From NCBI GenBank assembly GCA_963837945.1, contig CAWIQD010000022.1:33108-97107 (forward strand): a stretch of DNA of 64,000 nucleotides, written 5' to 3'. The stretch is from CAVUBL01 sp963837945 (GTDB lineage Bacteria > Acidobacteriota > Thermoanaerobaculia > Multivoradales > DATKCC01). Within the stretch, counting starts at the first letter, position 1; each line of letters starts with the position of its first letter. The position numbers and the translations under genes are program-made. The notes beneath the pieces are model-generated. The model did no database searches and was not told the origin of the DNA. It was given only the letters and a program-made list of their open reading frames with translations. Positions 1 through 9,905 of this stretch are shown here, one piece after another.

Positions 1-147
1 AGGCTCCAGCGGTAGGAGACGGAGTCCCTAGATCAAACGCGGGAGCGGGAGCCGAAGACCGTGGAGCGGAGACTGCGGCTTCCCGCCCCCTGGATGCGTG
101 GTCACCGCGCTTGCGCGTGGCGGCCACACGAACCACGAGGAGTATAT

Positions 148-1554
148 ATGTTCCGTTCTTTGAAGGACTTGAGGAGGGGCCTGCCCGGCCTCGCCGCGGC
201 GACCCTCGCCGCGCTGCTGGCGGCGGCCTCCGGGACCGCCGCGCTCGCCGACCCGCCGGCCCCGGCGCCCGCCGCGGTGGCGGGACAAGGCGCGGCGAAT
301 GCCGGTGCCGACGAACAGGAGCTCCGCCGCGAGATCGACGAGCTCCGCCGGCGCCTCGACGTGCTGGCCGGCGAGCTCGAGCGCCTGGAGCTCGAGAAGA
401 CGGCGGTCCGCGTCGAGGGGCCCGAGCACGGCGAGCAGGGCCGACCTGGGGAGGGGGGGCCGGCGGCTTCCAAGGTCTACCGCACCAGCCAGGGCCTCTC
501 GGTGGGCGGCTACGGCGAGGTCCTCTACCAGGGCTTCGACTCGACCCGGGACGACGGCTCGCCCACCGGCGAGCGTGCCACCCTCGATCTCGAGCGGGCG
601 GTCTTCTACTTCGGCTACAGGTTCAACGACCGCTGGCTGTTCAACTCCGAGGTCGAGCACGAGCACGCCGCGGTGGGCGAGGAGCACGACGAAGGCGAGG
701 TGGCGGTGGAGTTCGCCTACCTCGACTACCTCTGGCGTCCGGCGGCGAGCTTCCGCGCCGGCCTGGTGCTGGTGCCCATGGGCTTCTTGAACGAGCTCCA
801 CGAGCCCACCGTGTTCCTGGGCGCCCGGCGCCCGGACGTGGAGGACCAGATCATCCCCACGACCTGGCGCGAAAACGGCTTCGGCCTCTTCGGCACGGCC
901 GGGCCGTTCACCTACCGCACGTACGTGATCAACGGCTTCGACGGCTCGCGCTTCGAGGACGAGGGTCTCCACGAGGGCAAGCAGGACGGCGCGGAGGCGG
1001 TGGCCGAGGACTTCGCCTGGGTCGGCCGCCTCGACTACACGCCGGTGCCCGGCGTGCTGGTGGGCGGCTCGGCCTACCTCGGCGACTCGGGCCAGGGGCT
1101 CGAGGACCGGGCGGGCCGGCGGATCGGCCTCGGCACCGCGATCTACGAGGGGCACGCCGAGTGGCGCTGGCGCGGCCTCGAGCTCCGGGCACTGGGCGCC
1201 CGGGCTGAGCTCGACGACGTGGCGCGCCTCGACCGGGCGCTGGGCCTGGCCGGCGACGAGTCGGTGGGCGACCGGCTCTCCGGCTGGTACCTCCAGGCGG
1301 GCTATGACCTGCTCGCCGGCCGGACGAGCGGCCGCCAGCTCATCCCCTACGCGCGCTGGGAAGAACTCGACACCCAGGCCTCGGTGCCGGCCGGGTTCGC
1401 CCGCAACCCGGCGAACGACAGCCGGAGCCTGACCCTGGGCCTCGCCTTCAAGCCCATCGACCAGATCGTCTTCAAGGCGGATTACCAGGACTACGACAAC
1501 GAAGCGGGGACGGGATTGGATCGGGTGAATGTGGCGCTCGGCTACATTTTTTGA
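148..1554 (+). CDS. Outer-membrane porin, phosphate-selective porin O/P type
   Basis: The 468-residue product has a signal peptide (residues 1-34, positively charged start, Ala-rich core, cut near ALA-DP). A charged heptad stretch at about 56-85 looks like a short periplasmic coiled coil. The rest alternates aromatic and polar residues like a beta barrel and ends in Phe, as outer-membrane proteins do. This layout is that of OprP/OprO-type anion porins. The ATG at 148 is chosen because CACGAGGAG lies just upstream and the signal peptide starts there; earlier in-frame starts lack both. The end overlaps the next gene by 26 bases, so the two are probably co-transcribed. The family is fairly clear; the substrate (phosphate, other anion or metal-related) cannot be read. 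Confidence 0.8.
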   Translation: MFRSLKDLRRGLPGLAAATLAALLAAASGTAALADPPAPAPAAVAGQGAANAGADEQELRREIDELRRRLDVLAGELERLELEKTAVRVEGPEHGEQGRPGEGGPAASKVYRTSQGLSVGGYGEVLYQGFDSTRDDGSPTGERATLDLERAVFYFGYRFNDRWLFNSEVEHEHAAVGEEHDEGEVAVEFAYLDYLWRPAASFRAGLVLVPMGFLNELHEPTVFLGARRPDVEDQIIPTTWRENGFGLFGTAGPFTYRTYVINGFDGSRFEDEGLHEGKQDGAEAVAEDFAWVGRLDYTPVPGVLVGGSAYLGDSGQGLEDRAGRRIGLGTAIYEGHAEWRWRGLELRALGARAELDDVARLDRALGLAGDESVGDRLSGWYLQAGYDLLAGRTSGRQLIPYARWEELDTQASVPAGFARNPANDSRSLTLGLAFKPIDQIVFKADYQDYDNEAGTGLDRVNVALGYIF

Positions 1555-2134
1555 CCGGGTCGTCGTGCCGGTCCTCGCGCTGGCGGTCCTGGGGGCGGGG
1601 GCCGGCGTGGCCCGGGCGCGGGCCTCTCTCTCGGTCGAGGAGGCGCTGCGCCTCGCCTTCCCGGGTTGCCGGATCGACCACCGCACCGTCTACCTGACGA
1701 CGGGCGAGCTCGCCCGCGCCGGAGAGCTCGCCGGCGAGCGGGTGCCGAGCGCCCTCGTCCATCCCTACGTCGCGACCTGCGACGGCCGCCCGGGTGGCGT
1801 CGCCTACTTCGACACCCACCGGGTGCGCACGCTGCCCGAGACCCTGATGGTGGTGGTGGCGCCCGACGGCACGGTCGCCCGGGTCGAGGTCCTGGCCTTC
1901 CAGGAGCCGCAGGACTACCTGCCCCGGAAGGCCTGGTACGAGCAGTTTCTCGATCGCCGGCTCGATCCCGAGCTGGAGCTCAAGCAGGGCATCCGGCCGG
2001 TCACCGGTGCCACCCTCACCGCCCGCGCGACGACCGACGCCGTCCGGCGAGTGCTCGCCATCGACCGGGTGATCCGGGAGCGGGCGCCGGGGCCGGAGCC
2101 GCGGCCGGCGGCCGCCCCGGAGGCCCCGCCGTGA
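1529..2134 (+). CDS. Exported FMN-binding domain protein
   Basis: A 201-residue protein with an N-terminal membrane or signal segment (about 10-30) followed by an FMN_bind-type domain, the fold of NqrC/RnfG and the N-terminal part of NosR. The flavin attachment motif TGATLT is at 159-164, with Thr162 the expected covalent FMN site. In the usual ApbE recognition motif an Asp stands three residues before the Ser/Thr-Gly-Ala; here it is Arg156, so attachment may be altered. The protein should act as a one-electron carrier outside the cytoplasmic membrane. It overlaps the porin upstream by 26 bases and the cytochrome-like gene downstream by GTGA. No ApbE gene is visible in the window. Confidence 0.75.
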   Translation: MWRSATFFDRVVVPVLALAVLGAGAGVARARASLSVEEALRLAFPGCRIDHRTVYLTTGELARAGELAGERVPSALVHPYVATCDGRPGGVAYFDTHRVRTLPETLMVVVAPDGTVARVEVLAFQEPQDYLPRKAWYEQFLDRRLDPELELKQGIRPVTGATLTARATTDAVRRVLAIDRVIRERAPGPEPRPAAAPEAPP

Positions 2135-2568
2135 CCCGTCTCGAGGCCTGGGCCGTGCACCTGTCGACCGCCGCCGTGGGCGGCACCGGCCTGGTCTACG
2201 CCTGGATGCGCTACCTGCTCGATCCGAGCGACCCGTACGCGGTGGTCAACCACCCGCTCCAGCCGGCGGTCCAGCACCTCCACGTGCTGGCGGCGCCGCT
2301 GCTGGTCTTCGCCGCCGGCCTCCTCTGGCGCCGGCACGCCTGGGGCCAGTGGCGCGGCGGCGTGGCCACGCGCCGCCGGAGCGGGCTCGGGATGCTCGTT
2401 GCCCTGGCGCCGATGGTGGCCTCGGGCTACCTGCTCCAGACCACGGTCACGCCGGCCTGGCACGCCGCCTGGGTGGGGCTCCACCTGGGGGCTTCGGGGC
2501 TCTGGCTGCTGGCATGGGCGGGGCACGCCGGGATCGCCTTCCGCCGGCGCTCCCGGGCCCTGTGGTAG
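2131..2568 (+). CDS. Small four-helix membrane protein, probable b-type cytochrome
   Basis: This gene starts with GTG overlapping the preceding stop (GTGA at 2131-2134), which fixes the start by translational coupling. The 145-residue product has four predicted membrane helices (about 8-27, 45-66, 85-103, 112-134). Histidines sit near helix ends (for example 41, 49, 51, 110, 117, 127) in a way that would suit b-heme ligation, as in DUF4405- or cytochrome b561-like electron carriers. Next to an FMN-binding protein it would be the membrane partner passing electrons to the exported flavin. Heme binding is inferred from His placement only. Confidence 0.65.
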   Translation: MTRLEAWAVHLSTAAVGGTGLVYAWMRYLLDPSDPYAVVNHPLQPAVQHLHVLAAPLLVFAAGLLWRRHAWGQWRGGVATRRRSGLGMLVALAPMVASGYLLQTTVTPAWHAAWVGLHLGASGLWLLAWAGHAGIAFRRRSRALW

Positions 2569-2597
2569 CCTCCCCGGGTACGCTCGAAGACCGGCCG

Positions 2598-5500
2598 ATG
2601 CGCTGTCCTCGTTGTTCTGCCGCGACCCCTCCCGGGTCGGCGACCTGCCCCGATTGCGGCTCGGAGCTCGGGCCGCCCTGTCCGGCCTGCGGGGCGCGGA
2701 GCCTCCCCGGCTTCGCCTTCTGCGGGCGTTGCGGCGCCTCGCTCGAGGCCGCTCCCGGCGAGGCCGCGCCGCCCGCCCGGGCCGAGCCCGCGCCGCGTGC
2801 CGAGCGCCGGCAGCTCACGGTCATGTTCTGCGACCTGGTGGGCTCGACCCGCCTCTCCGAGCACCTCGATCCCGAGGAGCTCCGGGAGGTCGTCCACGCC
2901 TACCAGTCGGCCTCGGCGGAGGTGATCGAGCGCTTCGACGGCCACGTCGCCCAGTACCTGGGCGACGGCCTGCTGGTCTACTTCGGCTACCCGCGGGCCC
3001 ACGAGGACGACGCCGAGCGCGCCGTCAGCTCGGGGCTCGGGATCGTCGAGGCGATCGCCAGGCTCAACGAGGGCGCCCCGCAAGAGCACGGGCTCGCCCT
3101 TTCGCTGCGGATCGGCATCCACACCGGGCTGACGGTGGTCGGCGAGATCGGCTCCGGGGCGCGCCGCGAGCGCCTCGCCCTGGGCCAGACCCCGAACGTG
3201 GCGGCGCGCGTCGAGTCGCTGGCCGAGCCCGACACCGTGGTGATCACCGAGGCGACCCATCGGCTGGTGCGCGGGGCCTTCCGGAGCGTCGCCATCGGGC
3301 GCCACGAGCTGCGCGGCGTCTCCGAGCCGATCGAGGTCTTCCGGGTGTCTGGGCGAGCGCTCGGCCCACGATCGCCTCGACCTCAACCTGGGCCGCGGAG
3401 CGACCCCGTTCACCGGTCGCGAAGAGGTCCTGGGCGAGCTCCTCGCGGCCTGGGACCGGGCGTCGGGCGGCGAGCCCCAGGTGGTGGTGCTCGGGGGCGA
3501 GGCGGGCATCGGCAAGTCGCGGATGAGCGATGCCCTCGCCGAGCGGCTCAAGGGGATCCCGCACCGCAGCCGCGGCCTCTACTGCTCGCCGTTCTACCGC
3601 AACTCGGCCCTCTACCCGGTGATCGAAGCGCTGCGGGCCGAGCTCGGCTTGAGCGGCCAGGTGCCCGGGGCGGAGAAGCTCGACCGCATCGAGGCGCTGC
3701 TCACCGCGGCCGGCCTGCCGGTCGACGAGGAGTCGGTGCCGCTGTGGGCCTCGCTGCTCTCGGTGCCGCTCGACGGGCGCTACCCGGAGTCGCGGATGCC
3801 CGCGCCGCAGCGCAAGGCGGCGAGCCTCCAGGCGGTGGTCGAGTGGCTCGTCCGGCTGGCCGCGCGCGAGCCGCTGGTGCTGACGGTCCACGACCTCCAC
3901 TGGGTCGACCCGTCGACCCTGGAGCTGCTCGACCTCCTGGTCGGCCTGGAGCGTCCGGCGAAGCTCCTCGTCGTGCTCTCCCATCGTCCGGACTTCGAGC
4001 CGCCCTGGCCCGAGTCGCCGCGCCTGAAGCGCCTGACCCTCGAGAAGCTCGAGCCGGCCCAGGTGGCGACCATGATTCGCAGCCTCGCCGGCGGCCGCCG
4101 CCTGCCGCCGGAGCTCGTCGCGCAGCTGGTCGCCCGCACCGACGGCGTCCCGTTGTTCGTCGAGGAGCTGACCAAGACGGTCCTCGAGTCGGACCTGCTG
4201 CGCGAGGGGCCCTCGGGCTACGATCTCGCCGAACCGCTTCCCTCGTTCGACATCCCCTCGACGCTCCAGAGCTCGCTCCTGGCGCGCCTCGATCGCCTGA
4301 CCAGCGCCAAGGACGTGGCGCAGCTCGGCGCGGTGGTCGGTCGCGAGGTGTCGCGCGAGCTGCTCGCGAGGCTGTCGCCGCTCGACGAGAAGACCCTCGA
4401 CCACGAGCTCGACCGGCTGGTCGAAGCCGATCTGCTGGGGCGGCGCCGGGGTGCCCTCGGCGAGGTGTTGGTCTTCCGCCACGCGTTGATCCAGGAGGCC
4501 GCCTACAAGTCTCTCCTGCGCGCCGACCGGCAGGTCTGGCACGCCCGGATCGGCGAGATCCTGGAAGAGACCTACGGCGCCGAGGACGGGCCCCGGGCCG
4601 AGCTGCTGGCGCATCACTACACCCTCGGCGGGCGGCCGGACGAGGCCGTCCGGTACTGGCACGAGGCCGGGCGCCGGGCCCTCGAGCGATCGGCGAACGT
4701 CGAGGCCGCGCGCCACATCCGGGCCGGCCTGGAGCTGGTGTCGTCCCTGGCGCAGGAAGAGGCGCGGCCGCGCCGCGAGCTCGAGCTCCAGACCGTCCTG
4801 GGCTCGGCGCTGATGGCGGTCAAGGGCTATGCCGCTTCCGAGGTGGTCGCGGTCTTCGCCCGGGCTCGCGAGCTGGCGGAGTCGGTGGGGGAGGCGCGCC
4901 AGACGTTGGGCGTGCTGATGGGCCTGGTGCGGCTGCACGGCGCGCGCGCCGACCTGGTGCGAGCCCGGGCCCACGGCGGCGAGCTCCTCCACCTCGCGAC
5001 CCAAAGCGGCGCCGAGGAGTTCGTGCTCGAGGCCCATCGCTTCCTGGGCGCCATCTCGTTCCACATGGGTGCCCTGGAGAGCGCGCGCCAGCATCTCGAC
5101 GAGGCGCTCGCCCTCTTCGATCCCGCCAAGCATGGCGACCACGCCTACCTCTACAACGAGGACACCGAGGTGTTCTGCCTCGACAACCTGGCGTGGACCC
5201 TCTGGCACCTGGGCTTCCCGGCGGAGGCGCTGGAACGCAACCGTGCAGCGCTGCGGCGGGCGCGCGAGCTCGACCATCCCTTCACCCTGGCCCACGCCCT
5301 GAGCTTCCGGGCCGTGCTGCTCCAGTTCCACCGCGCGGCGGAAGCGGCGCTCGCGGCGGCGGAGGAGGTGATCTTCACCTCCGAGCAGCACGGCTTTCCC
5401 CACCGGCTGGCGATGGGCCTGTTCGTCAAGGGGTGGGCGCGCGCCGAGCTGGGCGACCGCGACGAGGGCATCGCCCTCATGGACGAGGGGCTCGAGCGCT

Positions 5501-5955
5501 GGCGGGCGAGCGGCGCCGAGATCCTCCGGCCGTGCTTCCTGACCTACCTGGCGGGGACCTTCCTCGCGGACGGCCAGACCGAGCTGGCGCTCGAGCTGCT
5601 GGACAAGGCGGAGGTCTTGGGCGGCGTGACCGGCGAGCGCTTCCACGAGGCCGACCTCTACCGGATCCGCGGCGAAGCCCTGTGGCGCCTCGGCGGCGAC
5701 GGCCGCCGCGAGGAGGCGCGCTCCAGCCTGCGGGCGGCGCTCGCGGTCGCCCGCTCCCAGGGGGCGAGGCTGCTCGAGCTGCGGACCGCGACCAGCCTGG
5801 CGCGCCTGCTGGCCGGCACGGGCTGCCCGGAGCAGGGGCGGGCGCCGCTCGCGGAAGCGCTCGACCGGTTCGGGGCCGGGTTCGACGGCGCCGACTACCG
5901 GGACGCCCGGAGCCTGATGGAGGAGCTCGCGCCGGCCGGGGGACGGAGCCCAGCG
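2598..5955 (+). CDS. Zinc-ribbon adenylate/guanylate cyclase with AAA ATPase and TPR domains (frameshifted)
   Basis: The N-terminus carries two zinc ribbons (Cys 3/6/17/20 and 28/31/42/45). A class III cyclase domain follows (MFCDLVGSTRL metal site, YLGDGLLVYFG, RIGIHTG, NVAARVESLAEP). The frame then changes: one extra T at 3348 turns the expected V-L-G-E-R into a shifted reading, and the product resumes as LGERSAHDRLDLN. After that come an ATPase module (TPFTGREE, Walker A GGEAGIGKSR, HDLHWVDPST) and a long TPR-like helical region to about 5930. This is the usual layout of large bacterial cyclase/ATPase signalling proteins. No stop follows the TPR part in its own frame, so the 3' end near 5955 is approximate. 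Either an assembly error or a real frameshift is possible. Confidence 0.8.
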
Positions 5956-7112
5956 ATGTGCGGCGGGAAGGCCGAGAGCCGGCCCTTCTCGATCGTCGCC
6001 CGGCTCCTCGAGCTGCGCCCCTGGGAGCTCGGCGAGTCCCGGCGCGCGGTGCCCTCGCGAACCCTGTCGCTCACGCCGGGCGGCTCGCCGCGACGGAGGA
6101 GCCGCCCGCCGGGTCCGATCCCACCGACCGCTCGCGGCCGCTGGCGGCGGGCCTCGACGTGCTCGTGGCCGGCGGCCTGGTGGAGCTGGCCGGACGACGT
6201 CTGCCGGCTGAGCGAGCGGGGCCGAACCGAGGCGGCCCGGGCGCTCGAGAAGGAGGCCGACCGGCGCTTCGAGGAGCTGCTCCTCGCCTGCGAGTCGAGC
6301 GCCGCGTACGGCCGGCTCTGCCAGCGGGTTCACGGCCTCGACCTGCGGCAGCTCGACGTCCTGGACTCCGCGCAGCTCGACTACCTGGTCGCGTGCCTCG
6401 CCCCGGAGGGCGATCGCCCGCACCGGATCCTCGACCTCGGGTGCGGCATCGGCCGCCTCGGCGAGCACCTGGCCGCCGCGACCGGGGCCTTCGTGCTGGC
6501 GGATCGACCGCGCGCCGGCGCGATCCGCCGCGCCCGGGAGCGGGCCCGCGAGGACGCCGCAGCCCGCCCTGCGGGTCGACTTCCGGCTCGGCGACCTGCG
6601 CGGACCTCGCGTGCCTCGACCGGAGGAGGCGGGCCTGTGGGACGCCGCGGTCGCGGTCGACTCGCTCTACTTCGCTCGACGATCTCGACGCCGCGATGGC
6701 CTCGAATGGCCCGCGCCTGCTGGCGCCCGGCGGCAAGGCCGCGATCTTCGCGAGCGAGCTCCTGCCCGAGGGGGCCGGGGGGCCTGGAGCGCGGGGGAGG
6801 ACGCGGAGCGCATGGCCCGGAGCACCCGGATGGCCGGTGCCCTGGAGCGCCATGGCTTCAGCCTTCGAGGTCCGGGACTTCAGCGGCGCCGAGCACGCCC
6901 TCTGGCACCGGCAGCGCGTGGCGGCCCTGGCCCTCCGCGGGGCTTTCGAAGGCGAGGGGAGCGGCGAGCTCTGCCGGCATCCGGCTGGAGGAGGCGGAGC
7001 GGACGATCGAGTGGGTCGAGGCGGGGCGGGTACGCCGCTACTTCTACCGGGCGCAGACCGCCGACAGGTCGCGGGCCAGCGAGCGCCGCCTTCGCCTCCG
7101 GATAGGCGTTGA
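5956..7112 (+). pseudogene. Class I SAM-dependent methyltransferase with N-terminal winged-helix region, multiply frameshifted
   Basis: Pieces of one methyltransferase appear in all three plus frames. They start at ATG 5956, move through a helix-rich N-terminal region (AAGLDVLVAGGLVEL, SERGRTEAARALEKEA) and a SAM-binding motif I (ILDLGCGIGRLGEHLA near 6427-6475). Later blocks are VPRPEEAGLWDAAVAVDSLY, LLAPGGKAAIFASELLPEG, EVRDFSGAEHALWHRQRV and a last block ending RVRRYFYRAQ. At least six frame changes are needed to read them together. The O-MT-like layout with a winged helix in front is typical, but the substrate is unknown. It lies convergent to and overlapping the TfuA gene, so it may belong with the YcaO/TfuA locus. 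Real decay or clustered sequencing indels are both possible. Confidence 0.6.
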
Positions 7113-8603
7113 TCGGCGTTCCGAGGCGCTCGGCCGGAGCGACGCGCTCGAGCACCTCCCAGAGGCCGGGGGCGAAACCGGAAGCGGGGAAGAGGTCGCG
7201 CCGGGCCGCCTCGCCCTCGATCTCCGCCGGGGGGCGGCGCCAGAGGGCTCCGGCGACCTCCGCGAGAGCCTGCCGGCAGGTCGCCCGCTCGCCGCGCCAG
7301 CGCCGGTAGCAGCGGTCGATCTGGCGCGCGGCGGCGGCCGCGGCCAGCGCGTCGCCGACGAGCGGCGAGGCGGCGAACGCCCGCGCGAAGGCCCAGGTCG
7401 GGACCAGGCCGCGCTGGGCCGCCAGGAGGGCGAGGAGCCGCTCGTCGGGAGACCGCGCCGCACCGTCTCCGTTCGCAGGCCGATCGAGCCCCAGGCGCCG
7501 GGCGAGCGAGGCGAGGGCCTCGCCGGCGCTGCCATGGTGCGCCAGCGCCGCGGCGGCCAAGGCCGCGACCCGCGCTTCCGCCAGGAGCTCGCGCTCCGGC
7601 AGCGGTGACGGGGAGTCGGAGGCCCGCCGCTTCGCCTCCTCGGCTGCCGCCGGACGCCTCGAGCCCCGCGTGGACGGCCTCCGAGGCGAGGAGAAAGCGC
7701 AGGCGGAGCCGGCGAACCAGATCCGGCGCCCCGGGGTGGAGGGCCTGGACCGCCTGCCAGGCTTCGAGCAGGGTCGGCGGCGGCTCGGGCGCCGGCTCCG
7801 ACGAGCGGGAGCCGCGCGCCACCGGCGGGCGGAGGTAGGACTCCTTGAAGAAGACCGAGAACTCGGTGTCCGGCCTTCCCGCTCGGCGCTCGCCGGCCCG
7901 GGACGCCGCGGGCCGATGGCCGGCGATGGCGACCGCGACTGCCAGGGCCGCGAGCGCATCGTCGCGCTTCAGGCTGCCGCGAGCGAGGCGCCGGGAGGTC
8001 TCGGCCGCCGCACCCTCCGGGAGGCACTCGCCGGCGAGCGCCACGATCCGGCCGGGCGAGCGCTCGTCGAACGGCAGGGCCTTGACCGCGGCGACCAGGG
8101 CCGCGCCCGCCACGAGGGAGCAGGCGCGCCTCCGACTCGAGCGCCGCCACCACCGAGCGGAGCTCGACCAGCGCGACGCTGAGCGGGCGGTAGCCGAGCT
8201 CCGCGGGCCCGTGGAGGACGGCCACCTCGTCGTCGCCGTCCAGCACTCCGTCGCGGAACCACTCGAAGACCCGTCCGGCGCCCTCCATCCCGAACCGCTC
8301 GAGCTCGGCGGCCCGGAGCGCCCCGAGGCTGGCGGCGCCGATCACCCGGATTCCGGAGTCGAGGGCGTAGAGCAACTCCTTGTGGGTGACCGTGGGCACG
8401 GTGAAGTAGACGCCGTCGAGGAGGACGAGCGCGTCGGGCGCCTCCGCGACGGCCGCGAGCAGGTCGCCCCGCTCGGCCGGCGGCCGGAGCTCGACTCCGG
8501 CGAGATGGCGCCGCCGATCGGCCTCGCCGAGCCCGTGGAGCGACGGCCCGGCGAACGCGATCACCCGGGGGCTCCGGCTGCCACTGGGCTCAGCCCTGCG
8601 CAT
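7044..8603 (-). CDS. tfuA: TfuA-like protein, YcaO partner (frameshifted)
   Basis: The first part from ATG 8603 shows a TfuA core: IAFAGPSLHG, LLDGVYFTVPTVTHKELLYA, GAASLGALRAAELERFGM and GPAELGYRPLSVALVELR. TfuA proteins assist YcaO enzymes, for instance in forming backbone thioamides in trifolitoxin/thioviridamide-type pathways and in methyl-coenzyme M reductase. The long helical C-terminal part (KESYLRPPVA, LARRLGLDRPANGD, GTPINAYPEAKAAL) continues to the stop at 7044. It is read only after three frame changes, near 8120, 7650 and 7070, each explained by one extra base. The gene lies 125 bases after the YcaO gene in the same direction. Family assignment is firm; intactness is doubtful. Confidence 0.75.
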   Translation of the reverse strand: MRRAEPSGSRSPRVIAFAGPSLHGLGEADRRRHLAGVELRPPAERGDLLAAVAEAPDALVLLDGVYFTVPTVTHKELLYALDSGIRVIGAASLGALRAAELERFGMEGAGRVFEWFRDGVLDGDDEVAVLHGPAELGYRPLSVALVELRSVVAALESEARLLPRGGRGPGRRGQGPAVRRALARPDRGARRRVPPGGCGGRDLPAPRSRQPEARRCARGPGSRGRHRRPSARGVPGRRAPSGKAGHRVLGLLQGVLPPPAGGARLPLVGAGARAAADPARSLAGGPGPPPRGAGSGSPAPPALSPRLGGRPRGARGVRRQPRRRSGGPPTPRHRCRSASSWRKRGSRPWPPRRWRTMAAPARPSPRSPGAWGSIGLRTETVRRGLPTSGSSPSWRPSAAWSRPGPSRGRSPPRRSSATRWPRPPPRARSTAATGAGAASGRPAGRLSRRSPEPSGAAPRRRSRARRPGATSSPLPVSPPASGRCSSASLRPSASERRSTPIRRRRRRSLARDLSAVCAR

Positions 8604-8728
8604 ACCCGACGACCCGAGCTGAACAAGCCTCGCGCAGCGACGCAGAGTCGCAGAGACGCAACTCAGTCGGGAAGAGGCTCGACGAGACGGATGACGCCAT
8701 CCTCGATCCGATCCGTGCCGAAGGTTCT

Positions 8729-9895
8729 CTACCCATGCCGGACCTCCCTGAGGCCCGGCACGAAGGCCCGGACCACCGAGATCCCGGGCAGCTCGGGCCG
8801 TCCGACGTCGACCCAGAAGGGCTCGTGGCCGGAGCGCTCGAGGCGCTCGACCACGGCGTCGAGATCCCGCGCCACGTCGTCGCTCGCGAGGTCGGCGACC
8901 GTCCCGAAGGGCCGGCCCCCGGCGGGCGCCAGGTAGTCCTCGAAGACGCGGTGTGCGCCGCCCTCGGGGACGAGCCGGGGCAGGTCGTCCCGCGCGCCCG
9001 AGACGTAGGCGAGGCGCGACTGGGCGGCTTCGGTCAGGGCCCGGGACAGGGCGACGGCGGGCGCCGGATGGGTGCCCGCCCCGAGCCAGACGTTCGGCAG
9101 GTCCGAGGCCACCAGGTCGACCACGAAGCTCGCCACCCCCACCTCCCAGGTGACGTCGTAGAGGCCGACCTTCATGCCGGCGGCGGCGATCGCCGCGAGG
9201 GCCTGCCGGCAGCCGGGATCGTCGACCGAAGCGGGGTCGATCGGCCGGCGCCGGACCGGCTCGCGGCGGGCGAGATGGAGGGCGTGGCGCTCGATGAGCT
9301 CGCAGAGGGCGTGGAGCAGGGCCTCCTCCCGGCAGTTGCCCGAGGCCAGGCCGTTCGAGCTGGCGTAGAACATCCGCGGCCGGAGGACCTCCGAGACCGT
9401 GAAGTCGACCTCGAGGAGCTGGCGGGGGAGCCAGGCGCGGCGACCCGTCCCGAGCGAGACCGCCGGCAGCCAGGCGATCGGCGCCGCGTCGAGGACCACC
9501 GCGCCTTCGATCCAGGGCAGCGCCGCCACCGGGATCGGGTTCGCGTAGTCCATCTCGCGCAGGGTCGCCGAGGCCTGGGGGAGGGCGCCGAGGTCCTCGG
9601 CGCACCACAGCTCGAGCGCTTCCATGACGGCGCTCACCCGGGCCGCTTCCCGGGTCGCGCCCTTGCCCTGGGACACCGAGAGGTTGCGGCTGGCGGGCCG
9701 GATCGCCTGGAAGACGGGGATCCCGATCCGGTCGAGGGCGGTGACCTCGGCGACCCGAGTGATCCCCGCCCTCCCGAGCAGCGGCTCGACCGCCGCCCAG
9801 GTCTCTTCCGGGGCGCGGATCCGGTGGGTGCCGAGGCAAAACCGCTTGCGCGCGCCGGCCGCTCGGGCGGCGGCCGGCGCGACCGCGACCTTCAC
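8729..9895 (-). CDS. ycaO: YcaO-domain ATP-dependent cyclodehydratase/thioamide synthetase
   Basis: The 388-residue product shows the YcaO ATP-binding signatures: QGKGATREAARVSAVMEAL, then EEALLHALCELIERHAL, then ALSRALTEAAQSRLAYV. YcaO enzymes phosphorylate a backbone amide so that a Cys/Ser/Thr side chain, or a sulfur donor, can attack it, giving azolines or thioamides. The C-terminus ends GLREVRHG and has no PxPxP tail, unlike E. coli YcaO. With TfuA next to it, thioamidation is the more likely chemistry. The GTG at 9895 starts 10 bases after the stop of the NTF2-like gene. No obvious short Cys/Gly-rich precursor peptide lies nearby, so the target is open. Confidence 0.85.
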   Translation of the reverse strand: MKVAVAPAAARAAGARKRFCLGTHRIRAPEETWAAVEPLLGRAGITRVAEVTALDRIGIPVFQAIRPASRNLSVSQGKGATREAARVSAVMEALELWCAEDLGALPQASATLREMDYANPIPVAALPWIEGAVVLDAAPIAWLPAVSLGTGRRAWLPRQLLEVDFTVSEVLRPRMFYASSNGLASGNCREEALLHALCELIERHALHLARREPVRRRPIDPASVDDPGCRQALAAIAAAGMKVGLYDVTWEVGVASFVVDLVASDLPNVWLGAGTHPAPAVALSRALTEAAQSRLAYVSGARDDLPRLVPEGGAHRVFEDYLAPAGGRPFGTVADLASDDVARDLDAVVERLERSGHEPFWVDVGRPELPGISVVRAFVPGLREVRHG

Positions 9896-9905
9896 GAGCT
9901 CACCC

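Noticed and set aside
1..147. Partial gene at the left edge
   Set aside because: No frame with motifs, ribosome site or consistent coding character; treated as the upstream region of the porin gene.
3244..6468. A 1074-codon minus-strand frame opposite the cyclase/ATPase
   Set aside because: Composition is that of an antisense shadow (Leu/Gln/Arg/Val-Asp-rich), and the plus strand carries Walker and cyclase motifs.
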